Below are positions 34,577-44,334 of a stretch of 64,000 nt of DNA, piece by piece. The stretch spans positions 62,001 through 126,000 of the forward strand of contig CAIJHQ010000062.1 in assembly GCA_903820505.1 (NCBI GenBank), read 5' to 3'. Every line of letters starts with the position of its first letter. Positions within the stretch are counted from its first letter, which is position 1. The position numbers and the translations under genes are program-made. Source of the DNA: Candidatus Omnitrophota bacterium (GTDB lineage: Bacteria; Omnitrophota; Omnitrophia; Omnitrophales; Aquincolibacteriaceae). Below the pieces are notes generated by a model. It did no database searches. It was not told where the DNA came from and saw only the letters and a list, made by a program, of their open reading frames with translations.

Positions 34577-35839
34577 TCACGGTTTTGAACGGGACACAGA
34601 TTCCGCACAACTTCTTTCCATCCAGCGCTTGCCGCCGAGGATCCGGGCGACGAGCATGCCGCAAACGTTGTCGCCGACGGAATTCACCATCGTGGCGGGC
34701 GGGTCCACCAACGTCCCGACCATGGAAATAAGCGGAAGCGCTTCCACGGGGAATCCGTAAAGCGTCACGATCAGAAGTTCGCCCAGAAATCCGCCACCCG
34801 GGATCCCGCTCATCACCATGCCGCTCAAAAGCGCGACCCCGATGGCCGTCGTGATCGTCCCGATCCCGGCAAATTTCATTCCGAAGAAGCTGAAAAGAAG
34901 CGCGATCTTCAAAATGGCCGAAAGGCAGGTGCCGTCCATGTGGATGGTCGCGCCGATCGGGATCACGATACGGCTGATATCCTTCGGGACGCCGATCCGG
35001 TCCGCGGCCTCGAGATTGGTCGGGATCGTGGCAATACTGCTCCCGGTTCCCCACGCGGTCAGGGAAGGCGTCAGAATATTCCCCCAGAAAGCGGTGAACC
35101 CTTTTTTGCCGGCCGCGAGAAACGCGTAAAGCGAAAATCCGATAAAAAAATAAAGGAGCGCCAAGGGGTAATAGAGGACTACGACCCGCAGGTAGGAATT
35201 CAAAAGACCGGAACCGAACGTGCCGACCAGATAAGCGAAATAAGCCCCGAGGCCGACCGGGGCGTAGAACATGATCAGCTTGATCACGCGCATCATGACC
35301 TTGTTACCGGAAACAAGAAAATTCACGAAGGGCTTTCCTTCTTCGCGCGCCAAAGACGCCCCAAGACCGGTCAGCATGGCAAAAACGATCAAGGCCAGCA
35401 TGTTCTGCTTGGAAAGAAGCTGCACGAAATCCGGGACCGTAAAGGCCCGGACCAGCTGGGCGCCGTTCATGGTTTGTTGGATGGTCTCGGAATGCGGCAG
35501 CAGCGGTTGCCCACTCAGGACCGGCGGATAGAACTTCACTCCAAAGACCATGAGCAGGGCGGAAAGGATGCCTGTCGCGATGAAGAGAAGGATCATCCAG
35601 CCCATGATCCTGCCGAGCCGGTGAAGATCGGACATCTCGGCGATCGCCGATGAGATCGAAAAGAATACGAGCGGCACGACCGCCGTGAAAAGAAGGTTCA
35701 GGAAAATGTCCCCGAACGGTTTCAGGGCTGCCGCCTTCCCCTGAAGGACCACCCCCAATCCCGCGCCCACTGTAATGGAAAAGATCAGGAGCAGAGAAAA
35801 GGAGTAATTTTTTAGAAAACCGCTTTTTGAGTGCGTCAT
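34577..35839 (-). CDS. Dicarboxylate/amino-acid:cation symporter (DAACS family)
   Basis: 420 aa with the GltPh/DctA fold: TAVVPLVFFSISSAIAEM, the serine-rich re-entrant loop GTGSSIATIPTNLEAA, the substrate helix IVIPIGATIHMDGTCL (NMDGT is replaced by HMDGT), MVMSGIPGGGFLGELLI and VGDNVCGMLVARI. It imports glutamate, aspartate or C4-dicarboxylates with Na+ or H+. The convergent neighbour is the KimA-like gene. The usual NMDGT Na+-site Asn being His may alter coupling; this is a note, not a conclusion. Confidence 0.9.
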   Translation of the reverse strand: MTHSKSGFLKNYSFSLLLIFSITVGAGLGVVLQGKAAALKPFGDIFLNLLFTAVVPLVFFSISSAIAEMSDLHRLGRIMGWMILLFIATGILSALLMVFGVKFYPPVLSGQPLLPHSETIQQTMNGAQLVRAFTVPDFVQLLSKQNMLALIVFAMLTGLGASLAREEGKPFVNFLVSGNKVMMRVIKLIMFYAPVGLGAYFAYLVGTFGSGLLNSYLRVVVLYYPLALLYFFIGFSLYAFLAAGKKGFTAFWGNILTPSLTAWGTGSSIATIPTNLEAADRIGVPKDISRIVIPIGATIHMDGTCLSAILKIALLFSFFGMKFAGIGTITTAIGVALLSGMVMSGIPGGGFLGELLIVTLYGFPVEALPLISMVGTLVDPPATMVNSVGDNVCGMLVARILGGKRWMERSCAESVSRSKP

Positions 35840-35955
35840 TCTTCCCCTTGAAAAAGTGGGGACGCGAAACGTAGGATCGCTTTCGTTCCCCGGCCGGTGT
35901 TCTTTCCCGCCGTATTCTATTTGATTTCCCGCATAAAATCAGTAGGCTTTCTCTC

Positions 35956-37182
35956 ATGATGGACTTAAACAAGAAAAAAGCCCTGCAGCTGATCATGCTC
36001 TTCGGCCTCGTAAGCCTCCTGGGCGACACGATCTATGAAGGCGCCCGCAGCGTCAACGGCCCTTACCTGAAACTTCTCGGCACGAACGCCCTGGCGGTCG
36101 GTTTGGTGGCCGGCGTCGGCGAATTCCTGGGTTACGGGATCCGCCTCCTTTCGGGATATTTTTCGGACAAGACAAAGTCCTACTGGCTTTTTACGATCGC
36201 GGGATACGGCATGCTGGCCAGCGTGCCGCTCCTGGCCCTCACGGGGTTCTGGCAAATCGCGGCATTGCTGATCGTAATGGAGAGGATCGGCAAAGCCCTC
36301 CGGAGCCCGGCCAAGGACACAATCCTTTCGCAGGCCGCCAAACAGGTCGGCACGGGATTCGGGTTCGGGTTGAACGAAGCCATGGACCAGATCGGCGCCA
36401 TTGCCGGACCGCTCCTCTTCACGTTCATTTTTATCCATGACCGCGCGTCGGTCAAAAGTCTCGCGGATTACCAGCACGGATACGGTCTTCTCTGGATCCC
36501 TTTCGCGCTTCTCATGGCCTGCGTCTTTTTCGCCTATTTCAAGGTCCCCGACCCGGAGGTCCTGGAAACCTCCGTGAAAAAAAATGATCCGGAAAAACTG
36601 CCGAAAATATACTGGCTCTACGCCGGTTTCAGTTTCTTCGCGACCATGGGTTTCGTGAATTTCGTGCTCATGGCGTATCATTTCAAGTCAAAAAACGTGC
36701 TTTCGGACGCGCAGATCCCGCTCTTTTACGCCGTCGCGATGGGTATCGACGGCCTCGCGGCCCTGGTGATCGGAAAGATCTACGACCGGATGAAAGAAAA
36801 ACAAAAACACGAGTGGGCGGGCATTGGGACCTTGCTCCTGATCCCGGTCCTTTCCCTGGTGATCCCGTTCCTCTGTTTTTCGACGGTCCCCTGGGTCGTC
36901 ATCCTGAGCCTCCTCCTTTGGGGCATCGTCATGGCCGCCCATGAAACCATTATCCGCTCCGCGATCGCGGACATCACGCCGTTGAAGAAACGCGGCACCG
37001 GATACGGGATCCTGAATACGGCGTACGGCTTGGCCATGCTCGCGGGCGGCATTTTGATGGGATGGCTTTATGAACGTTCCCTGACCGCGCTCGTCCTCAG
37101 CATCGCGGCCATTGAGCTCATCTCCCTCCCATTTTTCTTTGCCATGAAAAGAGAAGTTTTAAATACTGCCGTTCCCCGGTAA
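35956..37182 (+). CDS. Major facilitator superfamily transporter
   Basis: 408 aa, 12 membrane segments. The start LFGLVSLLGDTIYEGARSVNGPYLKLLG and the GRxxRSPAKDTILSQA-like stretch (IGKALRSPAKDTILSQAAK) mark an MFS branch close to those annotated as drug or sugar efflux proteins. Two consecutive ATGs (35956, 35959) could start it. Substrate unknown. Divergent from the dicarboxylate symporter with 116 nt between. Confidence 0.85.
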   Translation: MMDLNKKKALQLIMLFGLVSLLGDTIYEGARSVNGPYLKLLGTNALAVGLVAGVGEFLGYGIRLLSGYFSDKTKSYWLFTIAGYGMLASVPLLALTGFWQIAALLIVMERIGKALRSPAKDTILSQAAKQVGTGFGFGLNEAMDQIGAIAGPLLFTFIFIHDRASVKSLADYQHGYGLLWIPFALLMACVFFAYFKVPDPEVLETSVKKNDPEKLPKIYWLYAGFSFFATMGFVNFVLMAYHFKSKNVLSDAQIPLFYAVAMGIDGLAALVIGKIYDRMKEKQKHEWAGIGTLLLIPVLSLVIPFLCFSTVPWVVILSLLLWGIVMAAHETIIRSAIADITPLKKRGTGYGILNTAYGLAMLAGGILMGWLYERSLTALVLSIAAIELISLPFFFAMKREVLNTAVPR

Positions 37183-37279
37183 CCTCCGCACAGACCGTTT
37201 ATTTTTGTCCGCTGTATTTTTTATACCGGTCCTTGCGGCATCTTGCGGTATAATCTCCTCCACTTCAGGAGGCACGACC

Positions 37280-37978
37280 GTGATACGAAAAGAGTGGTTC
37301 CGTTTTAAAAAAATGCGTATTTTGTTGGCCTGGATCGGGGCCCCTCTTTTGTTCTTTTTTTCCCATATCAGCGCCGCAAGCTTCTTTTGGGGGGCGCTTT
37401 TGATGGTCCTCGGAGAACTGACCCGCCTCTGGGCGCTCAGCTTTATGGAACGAAAAGGGACCCGGCTTGCCGTGGGCGGGCCTTACGCTTTCAGCCGTAA
37501 CCCTCTCTATGTCGGGAATTTCTTTCTGGGACTCGGCGTCATCGTCATCTGCGCGAACTGGATCATCGCCGTTCTTTTCCTGGCGGGATATTCCGTCATG
37601 TACCTGGGAACGATCCGTCAGGAGGAAAAAGAACTTCGGGAACGGTTCGGAAAAGTTTATGAGGATTATTGCCGGCACGTTCCGAGGCTTTTTCCGCGCC
37701 TGACCCCCTACGGGACCCCGGATAAAACGGCCTTTGACTGGAAGCGGATCTTCAGGCACCATGAATACGTCACGGTGCTCGGAGTCGCGCTCCTCCTCTG
37801 CGGGATCCACCTTTACGACACTCTCTTTCTCCAAAAGGAACCCCTCGCGTCGCAGACAGGTTCGATCGTCGCCCTTCTCGTCCTTTTGGCCGTTCTCATT
37901 TTTGAGCGTCTTTTCATCAGCAATTTCAAACAAATGTTCGCGGAAGGGCTGCCGAACCTTTTTTTGAAGAAAAAATAA
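37280..37978 (+). CDS. Isoprenylcysteine-methyltransferase-like membrane protein (ICMT/PEMT family)
   Basis: 232 aa from GTG 37280, which is fixed by AGGAGG at 37267-37272; an upstream GTG frame from 37205 is not used. The SAM-binding signature GGPYAFSRNPLYVGNFFLGLG and RQEEKELRERFGKVYEDYCRHVPRLFP are diagnostic of the ICMT/phospholipid methyltransferase membrane family, with two additional C-terminal membrane segments. It probably methylates a lipid or hydrophobic substrate. A second family member is at 56107. Confidence 0.85.
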   Translation: MIRKEWFRFKKMRILLAWIGAPLLFFFSHISAASFFWGALLMVLGELTRLWALSFMERKGTRLAVGGPYAFSRNPLYVGNFFLGLGVIVICANWIIAVLFLAGYSVMYLGTIRQEEKELRERFGKVYEDYCRHVPRLFPRLTPYGTPDKTAFDWKRIFRHHEYVTVLGVALLLCGIHLYDTLFLQKEPLASQTGSIVALLVLLAVLIFERLFISNFKQMFAEGLPNLFLKKK

Positions 37979-38037
37979 TGGGCCTCCGATGAATAACCCG
38001 TTGACCGGAGTCCCTGGGAAAAAATATAATCCTCACC

Positions 38038-39489
38038 ATGATAGAATTTAAGAATAAAATTCTGATCATCGGCTTTGGTTCTGTCGGCAAGTGCACGTTG
38101 CCGATCCTGCTCAAACACATCCGCGTTCCCTACAAGAACATCACGATCGTTGATTTCGTGGACAAACGCAAAGAGCTCGCCCTGTGGATCAGAAAGGGCC
38201 TGCGTTTTTCCCAGGAACGGATCACGCCGGTCAACGTCGCCCGGACGCTCTCGAAGCACGTTTCCCCCGGCGGGCTGGTCATCGACGTCGCGTGGAACAT
38301 CGACTCCCTCGACATGATGAGCTGGTGCCACGACAACAAGGTCCTTTATCTGAACACCTCGGTCGAGGAATGGGACCCTTACGCGAACATCGAAAAGAAG
38401 ACCCCTCTCGAAAAATCGCTCTACTACAAGCAGATGGAGCTCCGTAAGATGACCTCGAAATGGAGCCACGACGCCACGACGGCCGTCCTGGACCATGGCG
38501 CGAATCCCGGGCTGATCTCCCACTTTACCAAACAGGGGCTCCTGGATATCGCCGAAAAAGCACTTCACGATAAATCTACCCACAAAAGGGATGTCCGCGC
38601 GCTCGAACGTCTGGTCCGCGAAGAAAAATTCCATCGTCTGGCGATGAAGCTCGGCGTGAAGACCATCCACATCAGCGAGCGGGACACGCAGATCACCAAC
38701 TCCCCAAAAGAGGTCGACGAATTCGTCGGCACCTGGAGCATCGAAGGCCTCCGCGAAGAGGCGACCTCGCCGGTCGAAATGGGCTGGGGCACCCACGAGA
38801 AGGAGCTTCCCGCTCTCGCGACCGTGCCGTCCTACGGCCCCCAGAACCAGATCTTCCTGTCGCAGATGGGCATGAACACCTGGGTCCGTTCCTGGGTACC
38901 GAACTACGAGATCGTCGGGATGGTGATCCGCCACGGGGAAGCTTTCAGCATTTCCGAAAAACTCACGGTCTGGAAATCCGGCCACCCGATCTACCGGCCG
39001 ACGGTCCATTATGTCTACATGCCGTGCAACGAAACGCTCACCTCGATCCATGAGCTCCGCTGCCGCAACTACGAGCTCCAGCCGAAATGCCGCATCATGA
39101 GCAACGAGATCATCAAAGGCGCGGACATCCTCGGCTCCCTGATCATGGGCCACAAATACAGTTCCTGGTGGACGGGCAGCGTCCTCACGATCGAGAAGGC
39201 GCGCGACTTGGTCCCGAACCAGAACGCGACCACGCTTCAGGTCGCGATTGGCGTGGTCTCGGCCGTCATGTGGATGATCGAACACCCGAACAAAGGTGTT
39301 TGTGTAGCGGACGACCTGCCGCATCGCGAGATCCTCCATACCGCGAAACCTTATCTCGGGACTTTTGTCTCCGAGGCTTTTGATTGGTCGCCTTTTAAAA
39401 ATTACCAGGCTTTCTTCCAGGAAAACCCGGCCACTTTCCTCGATAAGAAGAACCCCTGGGCCTTCAAGAATTTCCTTTTTAGACCCTAA
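38038..39489 (+). CDS. hss: Homospermidine synthase
   Basis: 483 aa with an N-terminal NAD-binding Rossmann motif (ILIIGFGSVGKCTLPIL), VIDVAWNIDSLDMMSWC, LNTSVEEWDPYAN, and DHGANPGLISHFTKQGL, the pattern of bacterial homospermidine synthase. The enzyme makes the polyamine homospermidine from putrescine (and spermidine) with NAD+. Length and motif order agree well. No other polyamine genes are near. Confidence 0.92.
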   Translation: MIEFKNKILIIGFGSVGKCTLPILLKHIRVPYKNITIVDFVDKRKELALWIRKGLRFSQERITPVNVARTLSKHVSPGGLVIDVAWNIDSLDMMSWCHDNKVLYLNTSVEEWDPYANIEKKTPLEKSLYYKQMELRKMTSKWSHDATTAVLDHGANPGLISHFTKQGLLDIAEKALHDKSTHKRDVRALERLVREEKFHRLAMKLGVKTIHISERDTQITNSPKEVDEFVGTWSIEGLREEATSPVEMGWGTHEKELPALATVPSYGPQNQIFLSQMGMNTWVRSWVPNYEIVGMVIRHGEAFSISEKLTVWKSGHPIYRPTVHYVYMPCNETLTSIHELRCRNYELQPKCRIMSNEIIKGADILGSLIMGHKYSSWWTGSVLTIEKARDLVPNQNATTLQVAIGVVSAVMWMIEHPNKGVCVADDLPHREILHTAKPYLGTFVSEAFDWSPFKNYQAFFQENPATFLDKKNPWAFKNFLFRP

Positions 39490-39560
39490 CGCACGGCTGA
39501 AACCCTTCGTTCCTGAGGCTTCAGCCCGCTATGATGAGTCCTGCTCGCGGAGAAAAGACC

Positions 39561-39908
39561 ATGATCAAAAAAAGAGACCAACGAGAAACTGAGACCAGAA
39601 AAAATATGCGCGGCGGGGACGGCGAAGTGACGGTCCGCCATTATTTCAAACCCGAGGAGATCAAGGCCCGCACACGGCTTTGCGCAGAGCTGACGCTCCC
39701 GCCGGGCACGGGCATCGGTCCCCATGATCACGTGGACGAAGACGAGATCTACATCATCCAAAAAGGCAAAGGCATGATGACCGACGGCGGCCGGGAGTTC
39801 GCGGTCGAAACCGGAGACGCGATCCTCACCGGCCAAGGCGCCTCCCATTCGATCCGGAACACCGGCACCGAAGACCTGCGTGTCACCGCGATCATCATCA
39901 AATACTGA
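39561..39908 (+). CDS. Cupin-domain protein
   Basis: 115 aa from ATG 39561 (GGAG at 39549-39552). A single cupin barrel: GTGIGPHDHVDEDEIYIIQKGKGMM (motif 1, with metal ligands His, His, Glu) and GDAILTGQGASHSIRNTGTEDL (motif 2 His). Stop and start overlap with the next gene (TGATG), so the two are coupled. Possible dioxygenase, isomerase or sensor; unresolved. Confidence 0.85.
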   Translation: MIKKRDQRETETRKNMRGGDGEVTVRHYFKPEEIKARTRLCAELTLPPGTGIGPHDHVDEDEIYIIQKGKGMMTDGGREFAVETGDAILTGQGASHSIRNTGTEDLRVTAIIIKY

Positions 39909-41020
39909 TGCATTCCCTTTTCCCGAAAGAGACCTGCCTTCCTCCGAAGATCCTTTATCAAAAAGGTTGTTTGGCAGAACTTGCGAAAGAGACTGCTCCG
40001 TTCGGCCCCCGCGGGATCATTGTCCACGGCGCTTCCTTTGAAAAGAAAGGCCTGAAGGAGACTCTTGTGGAAAGTTTCCGGAGCTCCAAGCTTGCCCCTG
40101 AATTCTTCTGCCGCGCACAAGGCGAACCCACGCTGGAAGAGATCGAACGGGTCATCCGGAAAGGCCGGGAGGTCCGGGCGAATTGGATCGTCGGGATCGG
40201 CGGAGGAAGCGTTCTCGATCTTGCCAAGGCCGCGGCCGGACTTTTCCACGCCAAAGAACAGCCCGCCTATTATCAGGAAGGCGGCGAACTCCGCGAAAAA
40301 GGCATCCCTTTCATCGCCGTCCCCACAACGGCCGGTAGCGGTTCCGAAGCCACCTCGAACGCGGTGATCATCAATCCCGAAAAAAAAGTTAAGCTTTCCA
40401 TCCGCCACCAGGATTTCCTGGCGCGAAAAGTCCTGCTGGATGTGGAACTGCTTCAGGGACTGCCTTTCTCCGTCATGTGCCAGTCGGGCATGGACGCCTG
40501 GGTGCAGGCGTACGAATCGTTCATCTCAAAATATGCGACCTGGTTCAGCGAAAATTTCGCGTTGAAGGCCATCCAATTGATCAACCGCCATCTGATCCCG
40601 GCCCTCACGAACGGCCGGGAAGAAGACCTGAATGGTCTTTTGCTCGGGAGCTTTTTTTCCGGGATCGCCTTCTCCCACTCCCGTCTCGGAGTCATCCACG
40701 GCATCGCGCATCCCCTGGGTGTCCTTTACGGGGTCCCCCACGGGCTCATCTGTTCGGTCTGTTTCGCGCCGTCCATCAAGCTCAATCTTCCCGTCATCCG
40801 TCAAAAATACGAGGTCATGAGCCAGACCGTCGGAATGGATCTCCTCAAAAGGGTCACAGGCGTTCTTGCCGAACTCAAGATCTCCTCGCCCTTCAAGGGA
40901 AAAGCCATTTTGGAAAAAGAAATGATCCTCCGGGAGACCCTTAAGTCCGGTTCGACCGCCGCGAACCCAAAACCGGTCACGCCCGAAGACGTTTTGTTCC
41001 TCCTGGATGAAATTTTCTAG
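39908..41020 (+). CDS. Iron-containing alcohol dehydrogenase family protein
   Basis: 370 aa. Nucleotide motif GIGGGSVLDLAKAAAG and PTTAGSGSEATSNAVI are typical of group III Fe-ADHs, followed by the metal-site regions. SGMDAWVQAYESF keeps the Asp but has Gln where the second His ligand is usually found. HGIAHPLGVLYGVPHGLICSV keeps the last two His. Gln at this place occurs in a known branch of the family, so a non-standard metal or none is possible. It probably reduces an aldehyde or ketone. Coupled to the cupin gene. Confidence 0.85.
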   Translation: MHSLFPKETCLPPKILYQKGCLAELAKETAPFGPRGIIVHGASFEKKGLKETLVESFRSSKLAPEFFCRAQGEPTLEEIERVIRKGREVRANWIVGIGGGSVLDLAKAAAGLFHAKEQPAYYQEGGELREKGIPFIAVPTTAGSGSEATSNAVIINPEKKVKLSIRHQDFLARKVLLDVELLQGLPFSVMCQSGMDAWVQAYESFISKYATWFSENFALKAIQLINRHLIPALTNGREEDLNGLLLGSFFSGIAFSHSRLGVIHGIAHPLGVLYGVPHGLICSVCFAPSIKLNLPVIRQKYEVMSQTVGMDLLKRVTGVLAELKISSPFKGKAILEKEMILRETLKSGSTAANPKPVTPEDVLFLLDEIF

Positions 41021-41092
41021 CCGTGTAAATAAAGCCGTTCCCGCCGCCTTGTTTTTTACCCGCGTCTTTTATATCTGTGCTAGCATTATTTT

Positions 41093-41977
41093 ATGAACCA
41101 TCTTTTGCAGTATTTTGTCGTGGTTTTTTTGGCATGGCTCGCAAAGATCCTTCCGATCGAGGTCGCGACCTGGATCGCGAGACGCGCCGGAGACCTGTCT
41201 TTTCTGATCCTCGGAAAACGGCGCCGGATCGCCCTCGAGAACCTTGATAAAGCCTTCGGCGGCACCCTCTCCCGGAAAAGAAAATGGCAGATCGCCCGTT
41301 CCGCCTTCCAGAGCGCCTCGCTTTCCATGGTGGAGCTTTTTATCGTCGAGAAGGTCAAAAAAGAGGCCTCTCGGCGTTTCACGATGATCGGAAATGAAAA
41401 CCTGGAAGAAGCCTTTCTGAAACAAAAAGGCGTTGTCCTGGTCATCTCACATCTGGGCTCCTGGGAATACCTTTCTTTTCTTCCCTTTTTCACCCGGAGA
41501 CCCTGGTCCGTGGTCGTCAAGGAGATCAAAAACCCCTATCTGGACAAAGCGATCAACGAGATGCGCCGCGTGATGACCGTGACCCCGGTCGAAAAACTCA
41601 GTTCCGTCCGTACGATCCTGCAGCAATTGAAGCAGGGGCACGGCATTGCGATCCTGATCGATCAGTGGGCCGGAGATGAAGGCCTTTGGGTTAATTTTCT
41701 CGGCACCGAAACTTCCACGACCTCTATTCCCGCGCGCCTGGCCGAAAAAACCGGCTGCGCGCTGATCCCCGGCTACTGTTTACGAAGGTCCGCGGGACAT
41801 TATGAGATCCACCTGGAAAAGGCGATTGTGCCGAACATAGGCCAGACGGATTGGGAAAATGCCACCACCCAACGCCTCAATGAAGCCCTGGAAAAACAGA
41901 TCCTGGAATATCCCGAGCAATGGCTGTGGGGCCACCGGCGATGGAAGGAAAAACCGGACACTCTCCGAGACGCTTAA
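41093..41977 (+). CDS. LpxL/HtrB-like lipid A acyltransferase
   Basis: 294 aa with an N-terminal hydrophobic segment and the lysophospholipid-acyltransferase motif HLGSWE (in LVISHLGSWEYLSF, H-x4-E), then ILIDQWAGDEGLWVNFLG (DQ...G) and the family-typical PARLAEKTGCALIPGY. It adds a secondary acyl chain to lipid A or a similar glycolipid, implying an outer membrane with LPS-like lipid. The stop overlaps the next start (TAATG). Confidence 0.88.
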   Translation: MNHLLQYFVVVFLAWLAKILPIEVATWIARRAGDLSFLILGKRRRIALENLDKAFGGTLSRKRKWQIARSAFQSASLSMVELFIVEKVKKEASRRFTMIGNENLEEAFLKQKGVVLVISHLGSWEYLSFLPFFTRRPWSVVVKEIKNPYLDKAINEMRRVMTVTPVEKLSSVRTILQQLKQGHGIAILIDQWAGDEGLWVNFLGTETSTTSIPARLAEKTGCALIPGYCLRRSAGHYEIHLEKAIVPNIGQTDWENATTQRLNEALEKQILEYPEQWLWGHRRWKEKPDTLRDA

Positions 41978-43143
41978 TGGACATTGAACTCACGATCGAC
42001 AAACTGGTCTTCGGCGGGGACGGCCTCGGCTTCGTGAACGGCAAGGCCTGTTTTGTGGAAGGCGCCTTGCCGCAGGAAAAAATCCTGGCCCGGCTTCTCG
42101 TGGATAAGGCCAACTACTCCAAAGCCAAGTTGATCCGGGTCCTCGTCCCGGCCCCAGAACGCGTTAAACCGCCCTGCCCCTACATCGAACGTTGCGGCGG
42201 CTGCCAATACCAGCACCTTCCCTACGCCGAAGAACTCCGGTGGAAACAGAATCAGGTCCGCGAAAGCTTCGACCAGGTCCTCAAACTGGACACGGTGCTG
42301 ATCGAATCGGTCCGGACTAGTCCCAAAGAGTATGGCTACCGAAACAGCATTTCACTCCATCGCACATCGCCCGGGAGCGGCAAGCCCCAACGAATGGGGT
42401 TCATCGGCCGCGACAACCACTCCAAGGTCCTGATCGATCACTGCCTGCTTGCCGGCGAAAGCCTGAAAAGCGTTTTTACTGCCCTGCATACTTTAAAAAG
42501 ATCCGAGGAGAAAAGAACTTTCAAACTGGATGAGAAGGACAGGATACTCACAAGCGAGGAAGAGAAACTTTACAGGGTCAACGTCGGCGGAGTTTCCCTT
42601 TGGACAAGTTCGCTCGGCTTTTTTCAGAATAATCTCGCAGTCACCGGACTTATCGGCGCGCAACTCGAGGAATGGGTCCGCGCGATCAAGCCCGGACGCT
42701 TTTTGGACCTTTATGCCGGCGTCGGCACGTTCCCGATCCTGGCGGCCCGGGAGGTCCCCGAGATCTATTGTTTTGAAGAAAATCCGTACAGCACGGGGTG
42801 TATCCGGAGGAATTTTAAAGAGACGGGTATGCCGTTGACCGGCGTTCTCACAGGGAAAGTCGAGAAAACTTTTCCGCGTTTCCTGCTCGCGAACCCGAAA
42901 CCGGAAACGCTGATCTTTCTGGATCCACCGCGTCAGGGCATCGCGTCTTCACTCGCGAATTTCCTGGCGAAGGAACCGGATGCCGCCCATATTATTTTTC
43001 TCGCCTGCGACCTTCAGATCCTTCTCCGTGACCTTCGCATGATCCTCGCCGCCAGTCGCTACCGAATCCGCTCCGTCGTTCCCTTCGACATGTTCCCCCG
43101 CACCAAACATATCGAACTCCTGGTCTGGCTGCAAAGAATCTAG
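41977..43143 (+). CDS. RlmD/TrmA-type RNA (uracil-5-)-methyltransferase
   Basis: 388 aa from ATG 41977; an earlier in-frame ATG is not needed. An N-terminal TRAM domain (LTIDKLVFGGDGLGFVNGKACFVEGALPQE) is followed by an iron-sulfur Cys set (C-x5/6-CGGC in PYIERCGGCQYQ), SAM motif LDLYAGVGTFPILAA, and LDPPRQG. The final conserved block reads FLACDLQILLRDL, carrying the nucleophilic Cys. It makes 5-methyluridine in 23S rRNA or tRNA; which target is not decidable by sequence. Confidence 0.88.
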   Translation: MDIELTIDKLVFGGDGLGFVNGKACFVEGALPQEKILARLLVDKANYSKAKLIRVLVPAPERVKPPCPYIERCGGCQYQHLPYAEELRWKQNQVRESFDQVLKLDTVLIESVRTSPKEYGYRNSISLHRTSPGSGKPQRMGFIGRDNHSKVLIDHCLLAGESLKSVFTALHTLKRSEEKRTFKLDEKDRILTSEEEKLYRVNVGGVSLWTSSLGFFQNNLAVTGLIGAQLEEWVRAIKPGRFLDLYAGVGTFPILAAREVPEIYCFEENPYSTGCIRRNFKETGMPLTGVLTGKVEKTFPRFLLANPKPETLIFLDPPRQGIASSLANFLAKEPDAAHIIFLACDLQILLRDLRMILAASRYRIRSVVPFDMFPRTKHIELLVWLQRI

Positions 43144-44330
43144 ATCGAAGCCCCCGTTACCGCGCCGCTGGCCCAGGCCCAGGCAAGATTATAACCGCCG
43201 CGAGGCCCCTGGACATCCAGGATCTCCCCCGCGAGATAAAGCCCTTTTTGACGCTTCGACTCAAGTGTCGGGGGATCCACTTCTTCGGACGGCACGCCGC
43301 CGGCCGTGAATTCCGCTTCGTTCCATCCCCGTGTCCCGTTCACTTTGAATTCTTTGTGCTTCAGCGCCTTGACGAGCGCGGGAACGTCCTCTTTTAGAAG
43401 CTTCTCCCGGAAAACCAGTGAGAATTTGTGCGGAAGTAATCCTTCCAACAGGTCCTCCCCCGAAAATTTCTTCTCAAGACGACGCTCGAATTCTTTCTGC
43501 AGTTCGGCATCGCCCATGAAAGGGATCAGGTCCGCGGCCACACACACATTCTTTTTGCCGTCACGGTTCACCGCGATCGAAACCTCGCGGCTGACATCAA
43601 GGATCGCCGTCCCCGAAAGCCCGTACTGCGTGAAAAGAAGTTCGCCCGCCGCATCGCACGCCGGTTTTCCGTCCACCCGCGCCGCGACCTTCGCGCGGAT
43701 CTTTTGGCCCTGCAGAAAATGGCACCAGGAGTCCTTGGCAAGAAGCGGAACGGCGCAAGGGACCGGCTCTGTCACCGCATGACCGAACTTCCGGACCAGA
43801 CCGTAGGCGCTTCCATCCGCTCCCAACGCCGGATAGGACTTCCCGCCGGCGCACACGATCACTTTAGGAGAAATAAAACGTTCCTCGTTCGCCGTCCTTA
43901 TTTCAAAAGCCCCGGCCACCGCCCGGATATCCCGGACCTCGCAATTCAGTTTGACCGGGACCTCCAGCCGCGCCATTTCAAGCTCCAGCACCTTAAGTAC
44001 CGAAGCCGCCTGTTGGGTCACGGGAAAAATGCGCCCCGTTTCATCCGTGTAAACCCGAAGCCCGAGGTCGCGAAAAAACCCGAGGATCGCGTCCCTGCCG
44101 CACTTCTCAAGAACCGCTTGAACAAGTTTGCGCGCTTCGGGATTATAAAAGGACGCGTCGAGTTTTTCGTTCAACAGATTGCACCGGCCCGCGCCCGTCA
44201 CGAGCAGTTTCTTTCCGAGCTTGGGCATCTTTTCACATAACAGCACCGACGCACCTTTGCGTTTCCCAAAGATCGCCGCGACGATCCCCGAAGCGCCGCC
44301 GCCGACAATGACAGCATCATACGATTTCAT
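43140..44330 (-). CDS. HI0933/BaiN-type FAD-dependent flavoprotein
   Basis: 396 aa. GGGASGIVAAIFGKRKGASVLLCEKMPKLGKKLLVTGAGRCNLLN is the complete FAD-binding signature of this family; VICAGGKSYPALGADGSAY and the C-terminal AGEILDVQGPRGGYNLAWAWASG also match. Probably an NAD(P)H-dependent oxidoreductase; substrates vary (BaiN reduces bile acids in clostridia). It converges with the methyltransferase (4-nt overlap) and is followed closely by ygiQ upstream on the same strand. Confidence 0.88.
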   Translation of the reverse strand: MKSYDAVIVGGGASGIVAAIFGKRKGASVLLCEKMPKLGKKLLVTGAGRCNLLNEKLDASFYNPEARKLVQAVLEKCGRDAILGFFRDLGLRVYTDETGRIFPVTQQAASVLKVLELEMARLEVPVKLNCEVRDIRAVAGAFEIRTANEERFISPKVIVCAGGKSYPALGADGSAYGLVRKFGHAVTEPVPCAVPLLAKDSWCHFLQGQKIRAKVAARVDGKPACDAAGELLFTQYGLSGTAILDVSREVSIAVNRDGKKNVCVAADLIPFMGDAELQKEFERRLEKKFSGEDLLEGLLPHKFSLVFREKLLKEDVPALVKALKHKEFKVNGTRGWNEAEFTAGGVPSEEVDPPTLESKRQKGLYLAGEILDVQGPRGGYNLAWAWASGAVTGASI

Positions 44331-44334
44331 ATTT

